A stretch of 64,000 nucleotides of DNA from Lytechinus variegatus (GCF_018143015.1 NC_054750.1:4445501-4509500); one strand, 5' to 3'; numbered from the stretch's first letter, positions 34,471 to 47,870 are shown. Numbers and translations are program-made. Notes: generated by a model not told the origin, from the letters alone.

Positions 34471-37400
34471 GACTCAAGCCAGCAAGTGTTCCAGCTTTGG
34501 TATTCCTCTGAAATGACGACTCTGCGACAGCTTCTTGTTAATTTTCTGAAGTATCCACCTTGAAGTTTATCCCCATTTTGTTTCAGACTTTTTTGAAACG
34601 TTGGTATTGTTTAACGATTTATTTTTGGCTTCTATTGTTTATTTGAATCAAGCAATAAAGACAGATGATGTGATGCTTTGCAATTTGCATTGATCAGAAG
34701 ATGACAGCACTTTGTAAAACATTAAACATGTATTGATGATTATAATCATGAATAAAAAAAATAAATCATAGGGGCATAATTGAAACAAAGGGCTGTATCT
34801 GAATTATCCAGTTATCTATTTATGTTTCTGAAGTGCTGTTTCAGTCTTTTATTATCAAGCATCTCTTATTCATCTATAGATGTGAAATACATGAATTTGA
34901 TGCAAGACAATTCCAGTACTACATTTTTATTTTATTTTATTACATCGATGTGTTAAGTGCGGATTTGAGGGGGCTGCCTTTAATGCCCGTTGTATATCAG
35001 ACATACATGTACTTCACTACATTTAATACAACTTTTCACAAGAACAAGAAAATTATAACCAATCTTTTCAGATTGAAATTTGCCAAAATATTAAATATTA
35101 TTCACTTTTTGTAGGTGTTCCTGGGTTATATCATAAATGTTTCTGGATAAATCATTAGTCTTGGGAATATTTTCTTCTTTTCCTTGTGACTTCATTGTTT
35201 GATTGTTGTTTTGGGCATAAAGGAAACCTAAATGCGACATTTTTCCTTTCTCTAAATAAAGAAGTTCATTTCAGATTTGATGTGTTCAAATATTATACTT
35301 GTTCTTGGTTTAAAAAAAAAACTATGCATAAAGTACTATGGGAATGCACCCTCAATCATTTGGTCGCCATAATTAAAATCATGAGCATGCTCCTTAATAC
35401 TGTCAGTAAAGCTACCTAAAGGATTCTTACTTCATGCAGGATTGGAAAAAAATTGATATTTTGCAGCTGATAATGTAATCATTTCAAACCCTTAGGTCAG
35501 ACAGGAATCCCCTGAGATTTTGGAGCTAATTGGTCACTTAATTACTGTGATAATGATGACTTCAATCATAAGCATTTATATTAATGCTAAAGTTGACACT
35601 GTAATCCAAGAAGGGAAATTATTTTTATTATTTTATAGTGAAGCATGTACATGTTATGATGCTTATGAAATATAGTTTTCAGGGTTTCCTCTTGAAATAT
35701 TATTGTATGCACTTACAGCATTTAAGGCCCTATGGTTCAGATTTCTTAGATCCTCCACAAAGTTACTCAATCCCTAAGTTTCAAAACAATGACTATTTTC
35801 CATCCAGTGAACAATTAAACGAATCGAGGATCATTTGCTACCAGCTTGGCCAATTCATGCAGATTTCTTTACCAGTGGCCAAAACGATGTAATAAACCGT
35901 CAGTGTACCTGAGTATTTATTGAAACACCTTGATATATGTTTATATGCATTGTACAACTTTGTCTTGCTCTCAAGCAGTGATTATGCTTGAAACTTACGA
36001 TGCTGTACACTGTAGCTTGTGTATTGTTCCCATTAGTCAATTTCATTTTGGGGCTCCTGTCTCGGTCTTTTATGAATGAAACCTTTTATGAATATTAGAA
36101 TGTAATATGTTTATATCGATAATTGTGTGTGCTTCCACAAATGACACTATCCAAATTTTAAAATTTGTCTTCCATCCCATCGAAACAAGGTTTGCATTGT
36201 CAAAGGAAGTTCTTTTTGTAAATGTTGAGTATTGAAAGAATCTATATTTTAATATGTTTATAATAATACTAAGTGCAATGAATGGAATCTATAACTACCA
36301 TGTATAATATGTTGACCCTACTGTTATGTATTTTTAGACTTAGTAAGTTTTACCAGTCAATAATAGATTATAGATTGCACTTCCATAAGCATTATGATAT
36401 ATACATGTATCTGATGATGAATTCAAATTTTGAAGATGAACATTTTTAACAAATTCAAGATTACAGGGTTATTTGACATCACATTACCATTTTTAAATGA
36501 AAGGCTGACCACTCTCTTACCTATGCAATGTTTTTATGTAATTTATTTTACTATTAAACCCTATCTAACCTTTTTGACCAAAAGATATATTTATAATAAA
36601 TATACCATCTTTTACAAGAATTGTTTTATATTTGTTTACAGAAATTAGGAGATGTGAATGTGAATACCATGAATAGGATTTTTTTTTCCTGTATGTGCGA
36701 TGTTGCCAAGGTCCTTCCTGCTTAATAATCTCAGTATATGATCATTATTCAAATTTGGGGGGTTTCAAGCTCAGTATCAAAATTTCAACAAATCAAAAAG
36801 TCTTTTATTTTGTGTTTAAAATTGGAACCAACTGGACATCCGATGCTTTTTGAAAGTTATGAGCAAGTTTACGAAGGACAACTGGTGATCTTTTCTTGTG
36901 GTAAATTACATTGACCACATTTTCACTAATATCAATTCATTGCTCAAGAAACGATCACCAGTTGTTAGTACATGAAGTCGCTTGTAACCTACAAACAGCT
37001 TTATGAAGCGCCCACCAGGATGGAATTCTCCAATTTAAGAAAGCCATCCACGGGATCACCCCCAACAATGGTTCTCAATGTTTTCTTTCATTATTCCCTT
37101 GAATGTTGGTTTTTCTCGCCTCTCTCTCTTCCTTCCCTCTCATTCTCTCCATCTCTTTCTTTTTTTCTATCTTTCTCTTTCCCTCTCCATTCCACCCCCC
37201 TCTCTCATTTTCATATCAAGCCTGTTCCAACCGCTTCCAACAAACAGTTAACAGTCGACTTTGTGTACTGCTAAATAATAACTGACACATGAACATGAGT
37301 CAAGGAAATTTTTCATCCTTTTTACTTGAAAATATCTTACAAAATTGAAATAAAATGTACATGTACAATGGACCCACTAACATGCCCTACCAAAAGTCAA

Positions 37401-37680
37401 TGCCACGACTCGCAGCAGGAAAGGACTCTGCATCTTTCCACAGCGATTTGTCCAGCATTCCCCATCGTTTTGTCTGTGCTGAAATGTGAGAAAAAGCAAC
37501 AAATCGCCGCTGGAGAGGATTCCTGAAAGAAGGAGAGGATTCCTGAAAGAAAGACGGGACCCGACTTTTGGTAAGGTGCAGTACATTGGCAGGATTTTCT
37601 TTTTACAATTACAAATACCATAGTTGGCAAACTAAGATGATGATGCATAATACACTCTCTGAATTAAAAATAATATGAAT
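34471..37680. other. nek8 3' UTR and convergent intergenic DNA
   Basis: The 3' UTR probably ends near 34680. Beyond it the sequence is AT-rich with no coding exon recognised. A 20-bp inverted pair (CAACTGGTGATC near 36883 and GATCACCAGTTG near 36954) and a CT-rich run at 37100-37210 are the only structures. Confidence 0.5.
34654..34659 (+). promoter_or_regulatory. nek8: nek8 polyadenylation signal
   Basis: AATAAA lies 184 bp after the stop codon. A GT-rich stretch follows (GATGATGTGATGCTTTG). Confidence 0.65.
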
Positions 37681-37769
37681 TGTTATAATCATCATTATAA
37701 TCATAATCAGTTTTTGTCTCAAAATTACTTTGACTACCTCATTCATAGCAACCTATCCCCCCCCCCCAC

Positions 37770-38113
37770 AAAAATGAAAGTCAATAAATACATGAGTGGA
37801 AATAAGAATTATTCAAGACTTGCCTGCTTGGTAGAATACATTAATCATTATTTTCAGACATTTCATCACCGTGTAAAAACATTAAAAAAAATTGGCTCAA
37901 ATTTTAGGGACCTGGCTTATTTGCACCTTATGAGACTATAAATACATGAATGGAAATAAGAGTTATTCAAGACTTGCCTGCTTGGTAGAATACGTTAATC
38001 ATTATTCTTAGACATTTCATCACCTTGTAAAAACATAATGTAAGTTCAAAGTTCAAAATAAAAAAATGGCTCAAATTTTAGGGACCTGGCTTATTTGCAC
38101 CTTATGAGACTTG
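37770..38113. repeat. tandem duplication, about 160-bp unit
   Basis: GACTTGCCTGCTTGGTAGAA and GGGACCTGGCTTATTTGCAC occur in both copies (first about 37770-37937, second about 37938-38113). The second copy has a short AAGTTCAAAGTTCAAAAT insert. Confidence 0.9.
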
Positions 38114-39040
38114 ATAACTGAGGTAATCTTCAATGATTTCTAAAAATAATATTTTGAAAATGTGGAAAATTTAATTCATCTAACAGAAAATTCATCTCCT
38201 TGATCTGATTCTGTCAAGGTTAACCATACAATTCCACTTTCCAAGATTAATTCCATACTTTGTGTATTATTTTCTAATGATACATTCTAATAATTCAATA
38301 CTTCATTTCAATTATTGAGAGTGATTGCTTTTCCTCACAAACATGAATTTTTTAACCATACTCGTTGAAACCATCATATTATCAGTGTTGGCACTCTTTT
38401 GACTTTTTCTTTATATATTTTTCAATATATTCTAATGTAGCATTCCTGTACTTCAGGAATTAAATAACAACAAACAACTTCTTGTTTCATTATCTCACAA
38501 CTAATCAAGCATGATACCTTGGGTAAAAAAAGAATCATCATAGCCTGGGTGAACAAAGAGGCTCTTGATATATATCCCAGAATGGACTTGGTAATCCATA
38601 TTTACTGTCGTCCACCATAAACGGCTATCTCGACCAAAAGTAAACATCCTAAGTAATATCATGATCTTAAGAGTTCAACTAAAATAAATCAGAGAAGGAT
38701 TTCTTCCAAATCTTCAGATTCTTGTAACATCGCTTCCAGCAAATCATGTTCCCTTAAACACTTGCATCCAACCAGAGCAGATATATTACAAGGATTCGCC
38801 TATCAACGATCCACCGTGAATATGGCTCGACAACTTTACTGGAGATGTTTACATTGTACATTATTGTCAAACTTTTTGACTTCATATCTTGCCAATGTGG
38901 ACTCCATACTTCAGGAAATATTTCCCATAAATCTCTTTTACATCCGCTGAGGTACATGTACATGATACACAGTCATGGGTTCTGGAAGCTTTCCATGCTC
39001 TCTAACAGTCTATTTTCTGTTGCTAGGTCAGGTTACTCTG
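38114..39040. other. 3' flank of snrpa1
   Basis: Probably the snrpa1 3' UTR plus intergenic DNA. No clear polyadenylation signal was found for the minus strand, and no gene. Confidence 0.4.
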
Positions 39041-39162
39041 TCAGTGTACTGCAATAGGAGGTTCCCATTTATTAAATCCTGTTTGACCTTGAGCTTGACT
39101 TTGACCTTCATCCATGGGTTCCTCCTCTTCCTCTTTCTCCTCTTCCATCTCTCCTCCTTCAG
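39041..39162 (-). CDS. snrpa1: snrpa1 exon 10 (stop)
   Basis: Residues 242-281, acidic (EMEEEKEEEEEPMDEG) then Gln-rich. Stop TGA at 39041-39043. Confidence 0.9.
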
Positions 39163-42100
39163 CTGAATGCGATAAAATTATATTCAAATCTTTAACATCA
39201 AAGTTAATACAAGCTAGCTTGAGTCAAATATTTTGTGGCCACTAAATTATGTTCAACATAGGAGAAATGTTGCTTAAAAGAATATCAAAATGTAAAGATA
39301 TTAATACCAATGTAATCTATTATTTATTGTGCTTTGTTATCCTCTAGCAAAAAGCACTTTGCAAATCCAGCTGTTGTTAAGATTATTACTATTCATCACA
39401 TGTTTTGCATAAGGTCTGAAAAATTGATGTCTTGAGCAAATGTTCAACTTAAAGAGAAATTCCAGTAGTTGCAGACTTGCAGTAAACACTGATTTCATGA
39501 GAAAGTCTGTAAAACAAGGCTTAATTGTCAGTATATCATCGAGGATCTAGATCTGGTACAGTTACATTAACTGAACTTTGTGAAATCTTGAAATCTAAGC
39601 TGAAAAATGTTCACACCGAAGATCTCCAACACAGATAAGCGCACGTGGGACAATTGCTTAGAGCGTTGGGCCCTCACACTCTACCCGAATCCTGTGCTTA
39701 TTTGCTGATTTCTCAGCAATTACAGAATCCTTTGGCACATGCATTTTATTTATACAATTTCATTGGATTCTGTACCATTAACTATCAACTCATCCTGTTT
39801 TAGACCAAGCCTGCAAATATGTAAGCTAGGGTTTATGGAAAGTGTATATAATGGTATGATCAGTCAGTTTCAGAGAGGTTGAATGTGGTTTAATCCTGTC
39901 AATTAGCTATTGAAGACTGGTCTCACCTTGTGCTTTTTTCTTGCCTGCAGTGTCATCCTTGCCTGGGATTTGACCAGACTGGAGAAGTTGTTTCAGTCTC
40001 TCAACCTCTTCAAAGCTCTCTGCCTTGGCAATAGCGGCCTGTCATGAATAAACCAAATAACAATATACTGGGGAAATCTGCTAGCCAAAATTATTTGACT
40101 GTAATCTGCCTTGTTCAGGGATGTGAGTGACCACAAATGAAAATAGCTGAAATTGCAAAAGCTCCTATATTTTGGTACAACCAAAGTACACAAAAAGCTA
40201 AAAATAAGCTGGAAAAAATCTAGATGAAATCAGTGAATGGGCCCAATATGCCCCTACATAATGTTCTATTATACATTGAGTAAACTTACATAATGACTAG
40301 TAACTGAGGCTCATGATAAGATTCTGAAAATAACAATTGAGGTGCTACATACATATTACAAATGTTATAGGACCTACACTGGTGCAATAGGGAAAGGAGT
40401 TCAGAGAGAAAGACGGTGAAGGGGGGAGCAGAACAATGGATTCATTCTTGCCAATGAGTATATAATATATTCATAAACAAGAATCAATCCATTGTTCCAG
40501 TTGAAATCTTCCACATCCCACTGGCTGGCACTCCGTGTCCTGTCACAACCCCTGATGCAACTAATATCCCCACTGACTATTAATATACATATGATATTTT
40601 GATATCTTAGCCCTGAAAACCAACTAGTTTTTCTCCCAATTAAGCTGGGTGGCAGAGTGTATGGCAATAAAATTTCTACCACTTTCATGGTTCCAACCCT
40701 GTTTGTAATACTAATTCTAGTCTATTCTTCCAGACCCAGACATACTTACCTTGATGGCTGCAATATCTTCTGGTGAAGGACCAGTCTTCTGCTCAGTCGG
40801 CAGACCAGCACCGGGAACAAACCTGCAACATAATACAAGAAGAAACAGAGAATTTTCAACATATTTCATTCACATTTCATTGAGCTGTTATCTGAGCAGA
40901 GACAGTGCTCGATTGATATACAGGACATCTTTAACCCTTGGTTAACGATGGGGGGGGTCAAAAGGATTGCTGTCACAATAAAGGGAGAAACTTTTGTGCA
41001 TATATTATAAAAAATACAAATTCAATTATTACAGGGTGAGGGTCAAAAGGATTGCTGTCACAATAAAGGGAGAAACTATCATGCATATATTATGAAAAAC
41101 ACAAATTCAATTATTACTCACGTTCTTGCTCTCCTGCCAAGATCTTTAGCAAGTTTCTCTCCTTTCTTTCCTTTGAAAAGTTGAGCTGCCGCTTCTCTTT
41201 CCTGCAAGAAAAAAGAGACAAGTGTAGTTCCATCATGAAAAAGGAGGTAGAGCAAGACGTCTCGAATGTTTGCACTGATTATTTTTTTATTCCAGATTCT
41301 TTCTTTAGCCACGCATGCCATGAATAAGAATAACAAATTACTATCAATTTTAAGGTCAAATAGGCTAGGTATTTTGTGAGATCATATGGAGGAGCCCCCC
41401 CAAAAAAAAAAATAAATAAAATAAAAAAGAATTACCCCTTTTCTATGTGAAAAAGGCATTTTCAATGGACAAAAATATGTCGAACAATTCTGAATTCAGA
41501 ATTTAGTCTAAAAAGTGAAATCCCAAGATTGATTTACAAAAGTTCTAAACAATACCACCCTACATGTATAAGAAACAAATTCTTACTTTGAGTTTGATTT
41601 TCCTGAAGTCCAATATCCTAAGGCTGGGTACCTTGTGAACAACATACAGTCTGTAGTGTTTCTTTCCCATTACAGGATTCCTTAATAGACTGATATGATC
41701 GAAGGGAAAAAAAAGATTGAAATCATTTTTTTTAATTCGGATGAAATTAATTGTATCCATTATTCAATAAACATAAGCTGGATAGTGATTTTAACATATG
41801 ATTGGTAAAAAAATGCATTTGATTGCATTGACAAGACACTTGATGAAATGCCCAAAAAAATATTCAAAGAGGGATTAAATTAATACATACAAATTATAAA
41901 CTCCAGGGTGTATATTATTACTTCCTATTCTTTACTTATTCAATCAGCACAAACATCTGATATTAAGTTAGTGCAGTTCATAACCAAGTATATTATGTAT
42001 CGCTATCAATTCATTCATTAACAAATGATGCAAATCTGACCTGTTATCAGTTTGTAAAATAAATCATTTTTGTAACTTACCTCAGTGAGGTTAAAGTTGT

Positions 42101-45100
42101 GATGGTGGAAAGATTGTCTAAATCCCCCTAGGAAAACAGAAGAATAAATATCATTGTAGATAAAATCATGTGAACTGATTGACAAGTATTGTTTATTCTT
42201 CAACATCTCATTGGTATCCCACCTACGACGTGATCATAAAATACAAGTTATAAATTCTGAAAGACGTTACTTTCAGCCAATATCATATGTGTAATATGTA
42301 AAAGAAAAATAGAACTTAAGAATGTTTCATGTTTGAAATGTATACCTTTTTTTTGTGGGGGGGGGGGGGGAGGGTTGGGGTAATATGTAATATTTTTATT
42401 GAAGTTTCAAAGTAAAAGTATTTGTATATTGTCATCCAAATAATAAGTCTTACTGGTGAGAGGTTTGTGATACGCGTAGATGGTAGGAATCCCCCCTCTT
42501 TTTTTTCTCAAAGTTTTGCTTCTGTGCCTCTTCCCCCTTAATGACAAAATGAAACATAGATTGATGTTGTCATTAGGTGAAACAGGTTCTAGGTGACCAA
42601 TGAGATGACATCTTTGGTCAGCTTAGTTGAAACTTCAATCAACCTGCTCCTAAATTTTACTTTTTTTTAGAACAACTACATGCAGTCATTTGGGCTGGAT
42701 TCCGAATAAGTCAACTTACCAATTCTGCAATACTGTTGTTTGTGAGGATGATTGATTCAAGTTTGGGAAGATTTTCTTGAAGATTCTCTCCGATACGACT
42801 GTAAAGAAAATGAAGGATAAAGCAGAGTGAAGTCGTCATTTTACAAAATGGGCAATTGGGTCATTTTTCTATAGTACCAGTCAAGTTTTAAAAATAAACA
42901 TTGCTTCAATTTGGAATTGAATATTTTATAATGACAAAGAGGTCCATTTAGTCGAAGGCTGACCCTCAATAATCTTATTTAAAAGCAACCTCCAAAAAAA
43001 AATATGACCAAATATGTGATGACAGAAGACATCGACTGTATATACATGCACAATTTTTTTATTTTTTTACTTTAAAAAATGCTTCATTTTGCATCTACAG
43101 GTATGATTTATGGTATATAGTCCATACCTTTAGCATTGTTATAGTGTTTCCACCTTTCATTTCAGTTGAATCAACCATAGCATCAGGCATGTGGGTGGCA
43201 TAATGTCTAATACTAATGGATGACAATGCATTGTTAATAATTCTCCCGGGGGGGGCCATAATGGCCCCCCCTCAACAATTTTCGCGATATATCTGCTGCG
43301 CGAAATTTTTTCACCTCGCAGCTCACTGACTTTTTACATTCAAGTCTCGCGCAAATTTTGAGACCAAAGTTGTGGCGCCCAGGTACGCGGTTACGACATT
43401 ACGCAACATTATGCAAGTGCATGTCAGACCCAAAATTGCTCATAAACGTGATTTCATGTACAAATCCAATGCAAATTGCGTATTTAGCCAAAATTCATAA
43501 ATGTATCATTATTTCTACTTTTACTGATTAAACTTAATTAATTTTGCCTTGTTTATGATCAGAATTATGTCTGGAACAATTTCCATTGAAAAAACAATAA
43601 AAAACAAAAAGTAAAAAAACAAGGAAATACATAAGAAATTCATAAAACAATAAAATACATAAGAAATTTATTTCCAAACCAAAGTTTTTTTGAATTACGA
43701 TTGTTAAGAATGCTACAAAGAAAATTTTTACCAAAAATTAGCATTCTAGGAGCTTTATTTAGTGAATTAGAGCAAAAAGTATGATTTATGCATAAATTAG
43801 CATAATTAATTCATATAAAATAAAATCTCATTATTTTGGAAAATTTTACCATACAGCCTTGTAGATTACATCGCACACTACCAGCGCGCAAATTTTTGCG
43901 TCGCTCGCGCGATCGGCGGCCGAGATCTTAAGGGGGGCCATAATGGCCCCCCCCCGGGAATGACAAGAATCAAAATAACCCTGGGAGATTTAGGTTAACA
44001 AAAAGAATAAATGGGTTTTCAAACAACTTTTAAAGTTGGGCTCTGTCACCTTGCTGGGCGATTGAAAATATCTTGCACCACTGAAATGGATATTGTGGGC
44101 AGTCAGTCTTAACAGCTTCATTGAGATTGATACCAAACAAAATGATTTTGAAGTCACATAATTTGGCCTATACAAATGTATACCAGTACACCTTACAACA
44201 CTTTTCAAAATGGTCTCTGAATAATGAAATGATCAATCATGAATTATTTCACACAAATTTTCAACTCTGTCTGCTCCTTACAGCAACATTTAATAGCTGG
44301 ATGAAGCTTCTATGCACACGCACGATTCTGTGACACACGCTTGCACGCACGATCTTCATTGGCCAAGAAAAAGGAACTTGACACAAACAGTAGTGCATGG
44401 GGCCATGCCAATGCATAAACTACTCCTTGTATGCACATGCACATACACACGCAATAGAAAAAAGTGTGGAACTTTGTGCGCTCTTGACCTATTGGAGAAC
44501 ATTTACTGATTCCGACAGTCCCAAAAGAACGTGTGGAAGCTCTATCCAGCTATTGATATTGATGGTTCCTTACCATATTCTATTATTGTTGAGTATGAGA
44601 GTTTTCATTCTTTTGAGGAGGGGAAACCCATCAAGTTTACGGAGCTCATTGTCTGACAGATCAATGGTGTCGAACTGATCCTAAGGAGAAAATCAAAGTA
44701 AAGATTTAGACATGGAGCAAGCAACATGCCGAGTACTGAATGTTGACAAAGTTCATTTGCTCATTAAGTTTTACATTAAAATAAAAACAGTACAGCAGCA
44801 GTGACCTGGCATCATAATAACTGTGAAAAAAATTCAATAATCTTTACAGAAGACAATACCACACAATTTACTTCCTAAGTAGGCTAAATCCCCTAAAAGT
44901 ACACTGAAGATCACAAACACAGATACGCTCAGGTGGGCATGTGCTTTGAAAAAAAAAGCTTGTCTCTTGTTCTTTTAAATTACTGGGCAATTACTCATGT
45001 TCTACCAGAATCATCTGACACATAATCTCTATTCGAACTCAATCTTACTTGGTAATTTTGTTGAATTCTATTCAAACTTTATCTTTTGATCATTGACGTA

Positions 45101-46714
45101 TAACTGAAATTATGTATCAAGGATAACAGTAATTACAGGTCAAGTCCACCCCAGAAAAATGTTGATTTTAATAAATAGAGAAAAATCATGCTGAAAATTT
45201 CACCAAAATCGGATGCAAAATGAGAAAGTCATGGCATTTTAAAGTTTCGCTAATTTTTTTCACAAAACAGTGATATATGCACAACTCAGCGAAAATGCAA
45301 ATGAGAGAGTCGATGATGTCACTCACTCACTATTTCTTTTGTTTTTTATTGCTTGAATTATACAATATTTCATTTTTTACAGATTTGACAATAAGGACCA
45401 ACTTGACTGAACGATATAGTATTTAACAATGCTAATTCCACATGTTCAGGAGGAATTACTCATTGTTTCACTTGACAATGAGAAAATTAGAATATTTCAT
45501 ATAATGAAATAGTGCATAACTGATTTGTAAAATAAAGCGACACTTTAAAATGTCATAATTTTCTTATTCTACATCCAATTTTGATGAAATTTTCAGTTTT
45601 ATGATTGTTGGATTTTTCTCTTTTTATTCAAATAATCTTTTTGTTGGGGTGGACTTGTCCTTTAATGCATGAATGTATGATTAAGCAATAAGAATTACCA
45701 TTGTTGCACCAAGGTTCTCAATGACTGGAATCTTGTATCCTGTAAAATCAACAAAAGAGTGATAAATAATTGCAAATTCCACATCTACTAATGATTAATG
45801 AATACAATGATTGAGGACTGATTTACATCCAGATAAACACTTTGCATGGTTGAATTATTAGTCTTTCATCACCATTTAATTGCAAAAACAAATCTCCAAA
45901 ATCCCCTTTAAAAAAGTAAAATTTTTATCTTAAAAATTACTGTATGTGGAATCTGCGCCATATTTTCAGAGCATGCGCGGCCGGCGGCTTAGCTTAGATT
46001 TAAGTAGCAGGGTCGCAAAAAATGTGCTTAAAATGAAAAAATCTGTGGTTTTATTCTGACTCTGAGTGAACTTTCTAGCAAATTTAGGATCTAGAAATTT
46101 CTCCTCAAGCTCGAGTTATATTACTCACAAATAAAATTTGATTAATACCTTTCAAGAACTACAAATACTTTTTAAAATGGCAAAAAACACAATTTTGCCA
46201 TTTTGGCCACTCTTTGACTTTGACTTTGGCAGGAAATCAGCCTTTTTTCAAAATTTGAATTTGCCGTATCTCGTCAACCCCTGGTCCGTCCAATTTTGGT
46301 GATCTTGGTGACATAATACGAGTTAGTCATGTTAGTGCTTCAAACTTCAAAGCTTATTCCAACTCCAGGTAAACTATTTAAAACTAGATTTACACTATTT
46401 CAATTTTGGGGTGGCATCCCTAATGTAAGAAGCCTCCTGAATCCTGGCTAGCCATGGCAGGCATCGCGCAGCTCAGCTGCAACCAGCATAATTCACCGCC
46501 GCATCACGGTGTCTCTAGTCTAGGTCCCCGGAGCGCCGGGGCAGGAGGCAATGAGACTACCGTTCACTCCCCCTCACACTCACACAGACTGACACTACTG
46601 AACGGCAGTTTACAATCGACGATTTTACTTACCACGGAGATCAATTTCTCTATCCCTTACAGGATTCAGGTACTGTGCTGCCTGATCAATCAATTCCGGT
46701 GTTAATTTAACCAT
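39041..46714 (-). CDS. snrpa1: SNRPA1, U2 snRNP protein A', complete, 10 exons
   Basis: Ten exons in consistent phase encode 281 residues (human about 255). The start MVKLTPELIDQAAQYLNP and the leucine-rich repeats (IDLRGYKIPVIENLG, TIDLSDNELRKLDGFPLL, LESIILTNNSIAEL) match U2A'. The capping region NPVMGKKHYRLYVVHKVPSL and the basic LFKGKKGEKLAKDLGRRART follow. The protein binds U2B'' and stem-loop IV of U2 snRNA in the spliceosome (family knowledge). After the conserved EEVERLKQLLQSGQIPG there is a longer acidic and glutamine-rich tail than in human, ending FNKWEPPIAVH. The gene converges with nek8 over 4.6 kb. Confidence 0.97.
39927..40038 (-). CDS. snrpa1: snrpa1 exon 9
   Basis: Residues 205-241 (EEVERLKQLLQSGQIPGKDD). 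Confidence 0.95.
40750..40822 (-). CDS. snrpa1: snrpa1 exon 8
   Basis: Residues 180-204 (FVPGAGLPTEQKTGPSPEDI). Confidence 0.95.
41122..41201 (-). CDS. snrpa1: snrpa1 exon 7
   Basis: Residues 154-179 (EREAAAQLFKGKKGEKLA). An 80-bp block (GGTCAAAAGGATTGCTGTCA) is duplicated in the intron just beside it (40957 and 41041). Confidence 0.95.
41587..41689 (-). CDS. snrpa1: snrpa1 exon 6
   Basis: Residues 119-153 (SLLRNPVMGKKHYRLYVV, RILDFRKIKLK). The ATATCAG acceptor was preferred over the downstream TTAAG because it restores the SLLRNPV of the family. Confidence 0.95.
42081..42127 (-). CDS. snrpa1: snrpa1 exon 5
   Basis: A 47-bp exon, residues 104-118 (GDLDNLSTITTLTSL). The donor is AG|GTAAGT. 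Confidence 0.92.
42720..42798 (-). CDS. snrpa1: snrpa1 exon 4
   Basis: Residues 77-103, one leucine-rich repeat (RIGENLQENLPKLESIIL). Confidence 0.96.
43244..43961. mobile_element. about 720-bp element with GC-rich palindromic ends
   Basis: The left end CCCGGGGGGGGCCATAATGG is mirrored at the right (CCATAATGGCCCCCCCCCGGG). The sequence next to the ends is rich in CGCG (GCGCGAAATTTT left, GCGCGCAAATTTTTGCG right). No frame. No clear target duplication. Confidence 0.8.
44574..44680 (-). CDS. snrpa1: snrpa1 exon 3
   Basis: Residues 42-77 (DQFDTIDLSDNELRKLDG, TLILNNNRIC). The 1.8 kb intron after it holds the GGCCATAATGGCC-ended element. Confidence 0.96.
45136..45665. mobile_element. MITE of the AAGTCCACC family, copy 2
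   Basis: Left AGGTCAAGTCCACCCC and right GGGGTGGACTTGTCCTTT are inverted, with the same interior as copy 1. It lies in snrpa1 intron 2. Confidence 0.87.
45699..45739 (-). CDS. snrpa1: snrpa1 exon 2
   Basis: A 41-bp exon for residues 28-41 (GYKIPVIENLGATM). The intron that follows contains the MITE at 45136. Confidence 0.93.
46633..46714 (-). CDS. snrpa1: snrpa1 exon 1
   Basis: Residues 1-28 (MVKLTPELIDQAAQYLNPVR), donor before GTAAGT. The 893-bp intron that follows shows no named element. Confidence 0.95.
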
Positions 46715-47580
46715 TTTACAGATTTGTTTTTACTTCAGTGAACACAATTTTATCACATAAAAAACACGTTTCAAAGACGCCGTTACAAGAATTGTCGAAA
46801 GTGCCTTTACACACTTCCCGCGTGGATTTGGACATTGGTAAAAAAACAACGCAGAAGATACGAATAATACGAAAAAAATCTATTGTGATAACAAAATAAA
46901 CGTTTAGTTTGTTGGACCGTGCCCCCCCCCAAAAAAAAAAAATAAAATAAACAAAAACAAATAAAACAAATAACTGAGAAATACAGGAAATAGAAATACT
47001 AAGAATTAAATGAGATACATACATACATACATACTGTCTGTCTGTATGTATGTGTATGAGATACATACAGACAGTAGAAAAGGAACAATCACAGTCTTTA
47101 TTTGTAGAATTTTCTTTTTGTACCCGGAGCAAGAATCTAATAATTTTTTTATAAGCATAATGAAAATGGGACCTTGCAAGAAAAGAAACCATTTTCATGT
47201 GTACTTAGGTTTTGATACGTACGTCTTCACCATTGTTTTTTTACTACAAGCTTCATCTCACCCAACTACCCCCCCCCCCCTTCATCCCTAATATATCACA
47301 TCTTCTTTTTTTTCTATCTCTCTACTTATCATCATGTTTGGGTGGTGGATGTGCAGGATGCCGCTGTGAGAAAAAAAATAGAAATTTGAGGAATATAGAA
47401 AAATTACAGGATATTACTCCCTTGAGTGAAAGGGAATTTAGGAGGCATAGGGATCCGGGGGGGGGGGGCAGAAGCAAGCAGAAGGTGTGGGCGCGCCCAG
47501 CTATATATGAGGCAAGAAAAGAAAAGAGAAGAACCCATTGCAAAATCCAGAAGGAAAAACCAGTAAGACCAGTAATTTTA
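46715..47580. other. snrpa1 upstream region
   Basis: Should include the snrpa1 promoter. It contains a CATA repeat with an inverted CTGTCTGTCTGTATGTATGT (47020-47075) and poly-C/poly-G runs. No gene. Confidence 0.45.
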
Positions 47581-47584
47581 TTTA

Positions 47585-47870
47585 CTGGTTTCTAGTATAA
47601 TTTTACTGGTTTCCAGTATTACTGGGCCAGTTGATTTTTAACTGGACCAGTAAAAATCAACTGGAGACCAGTTCCAACAATTGCATTCCAGTTGAAGCAA
47701 TTAGTAATACCAGTTAAATTGTTTTTCATTAAACTGGTGCCTGGTCCAATAAATGTTTTCCAGTAGATTTTTACTGGTTTCCAGTATATGTTTACTGGAC
47801 CAGTAAAAATCAACTGGAGACCAGTTCAAACAATTGCATTCTGGTTACTGGTGCAATAATAGTGACTTTA
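47585..47870. repeat. ACTGG-rich palindromic repeat
   Basis: GACCAGTAAAAATCAACTGG and GAGACCAGTTCNAACAATTG occur twice, near 47644 and 47800, between inverted TTTTTACTGGTTTCCAGTAT segments. The block can fold extensively. Confidence 0.8.

Noticed and set aside
36880-36966. 20-bp inverted pair around 50 bp
   Set aside because: Too short and without duplication at the ends; not called as an element.
46716-47198. Minus-strand 160-codon frame
   Set aside because: Lies directly upstream of the snrpa1 start, low complexity with simple repeats and no domain.
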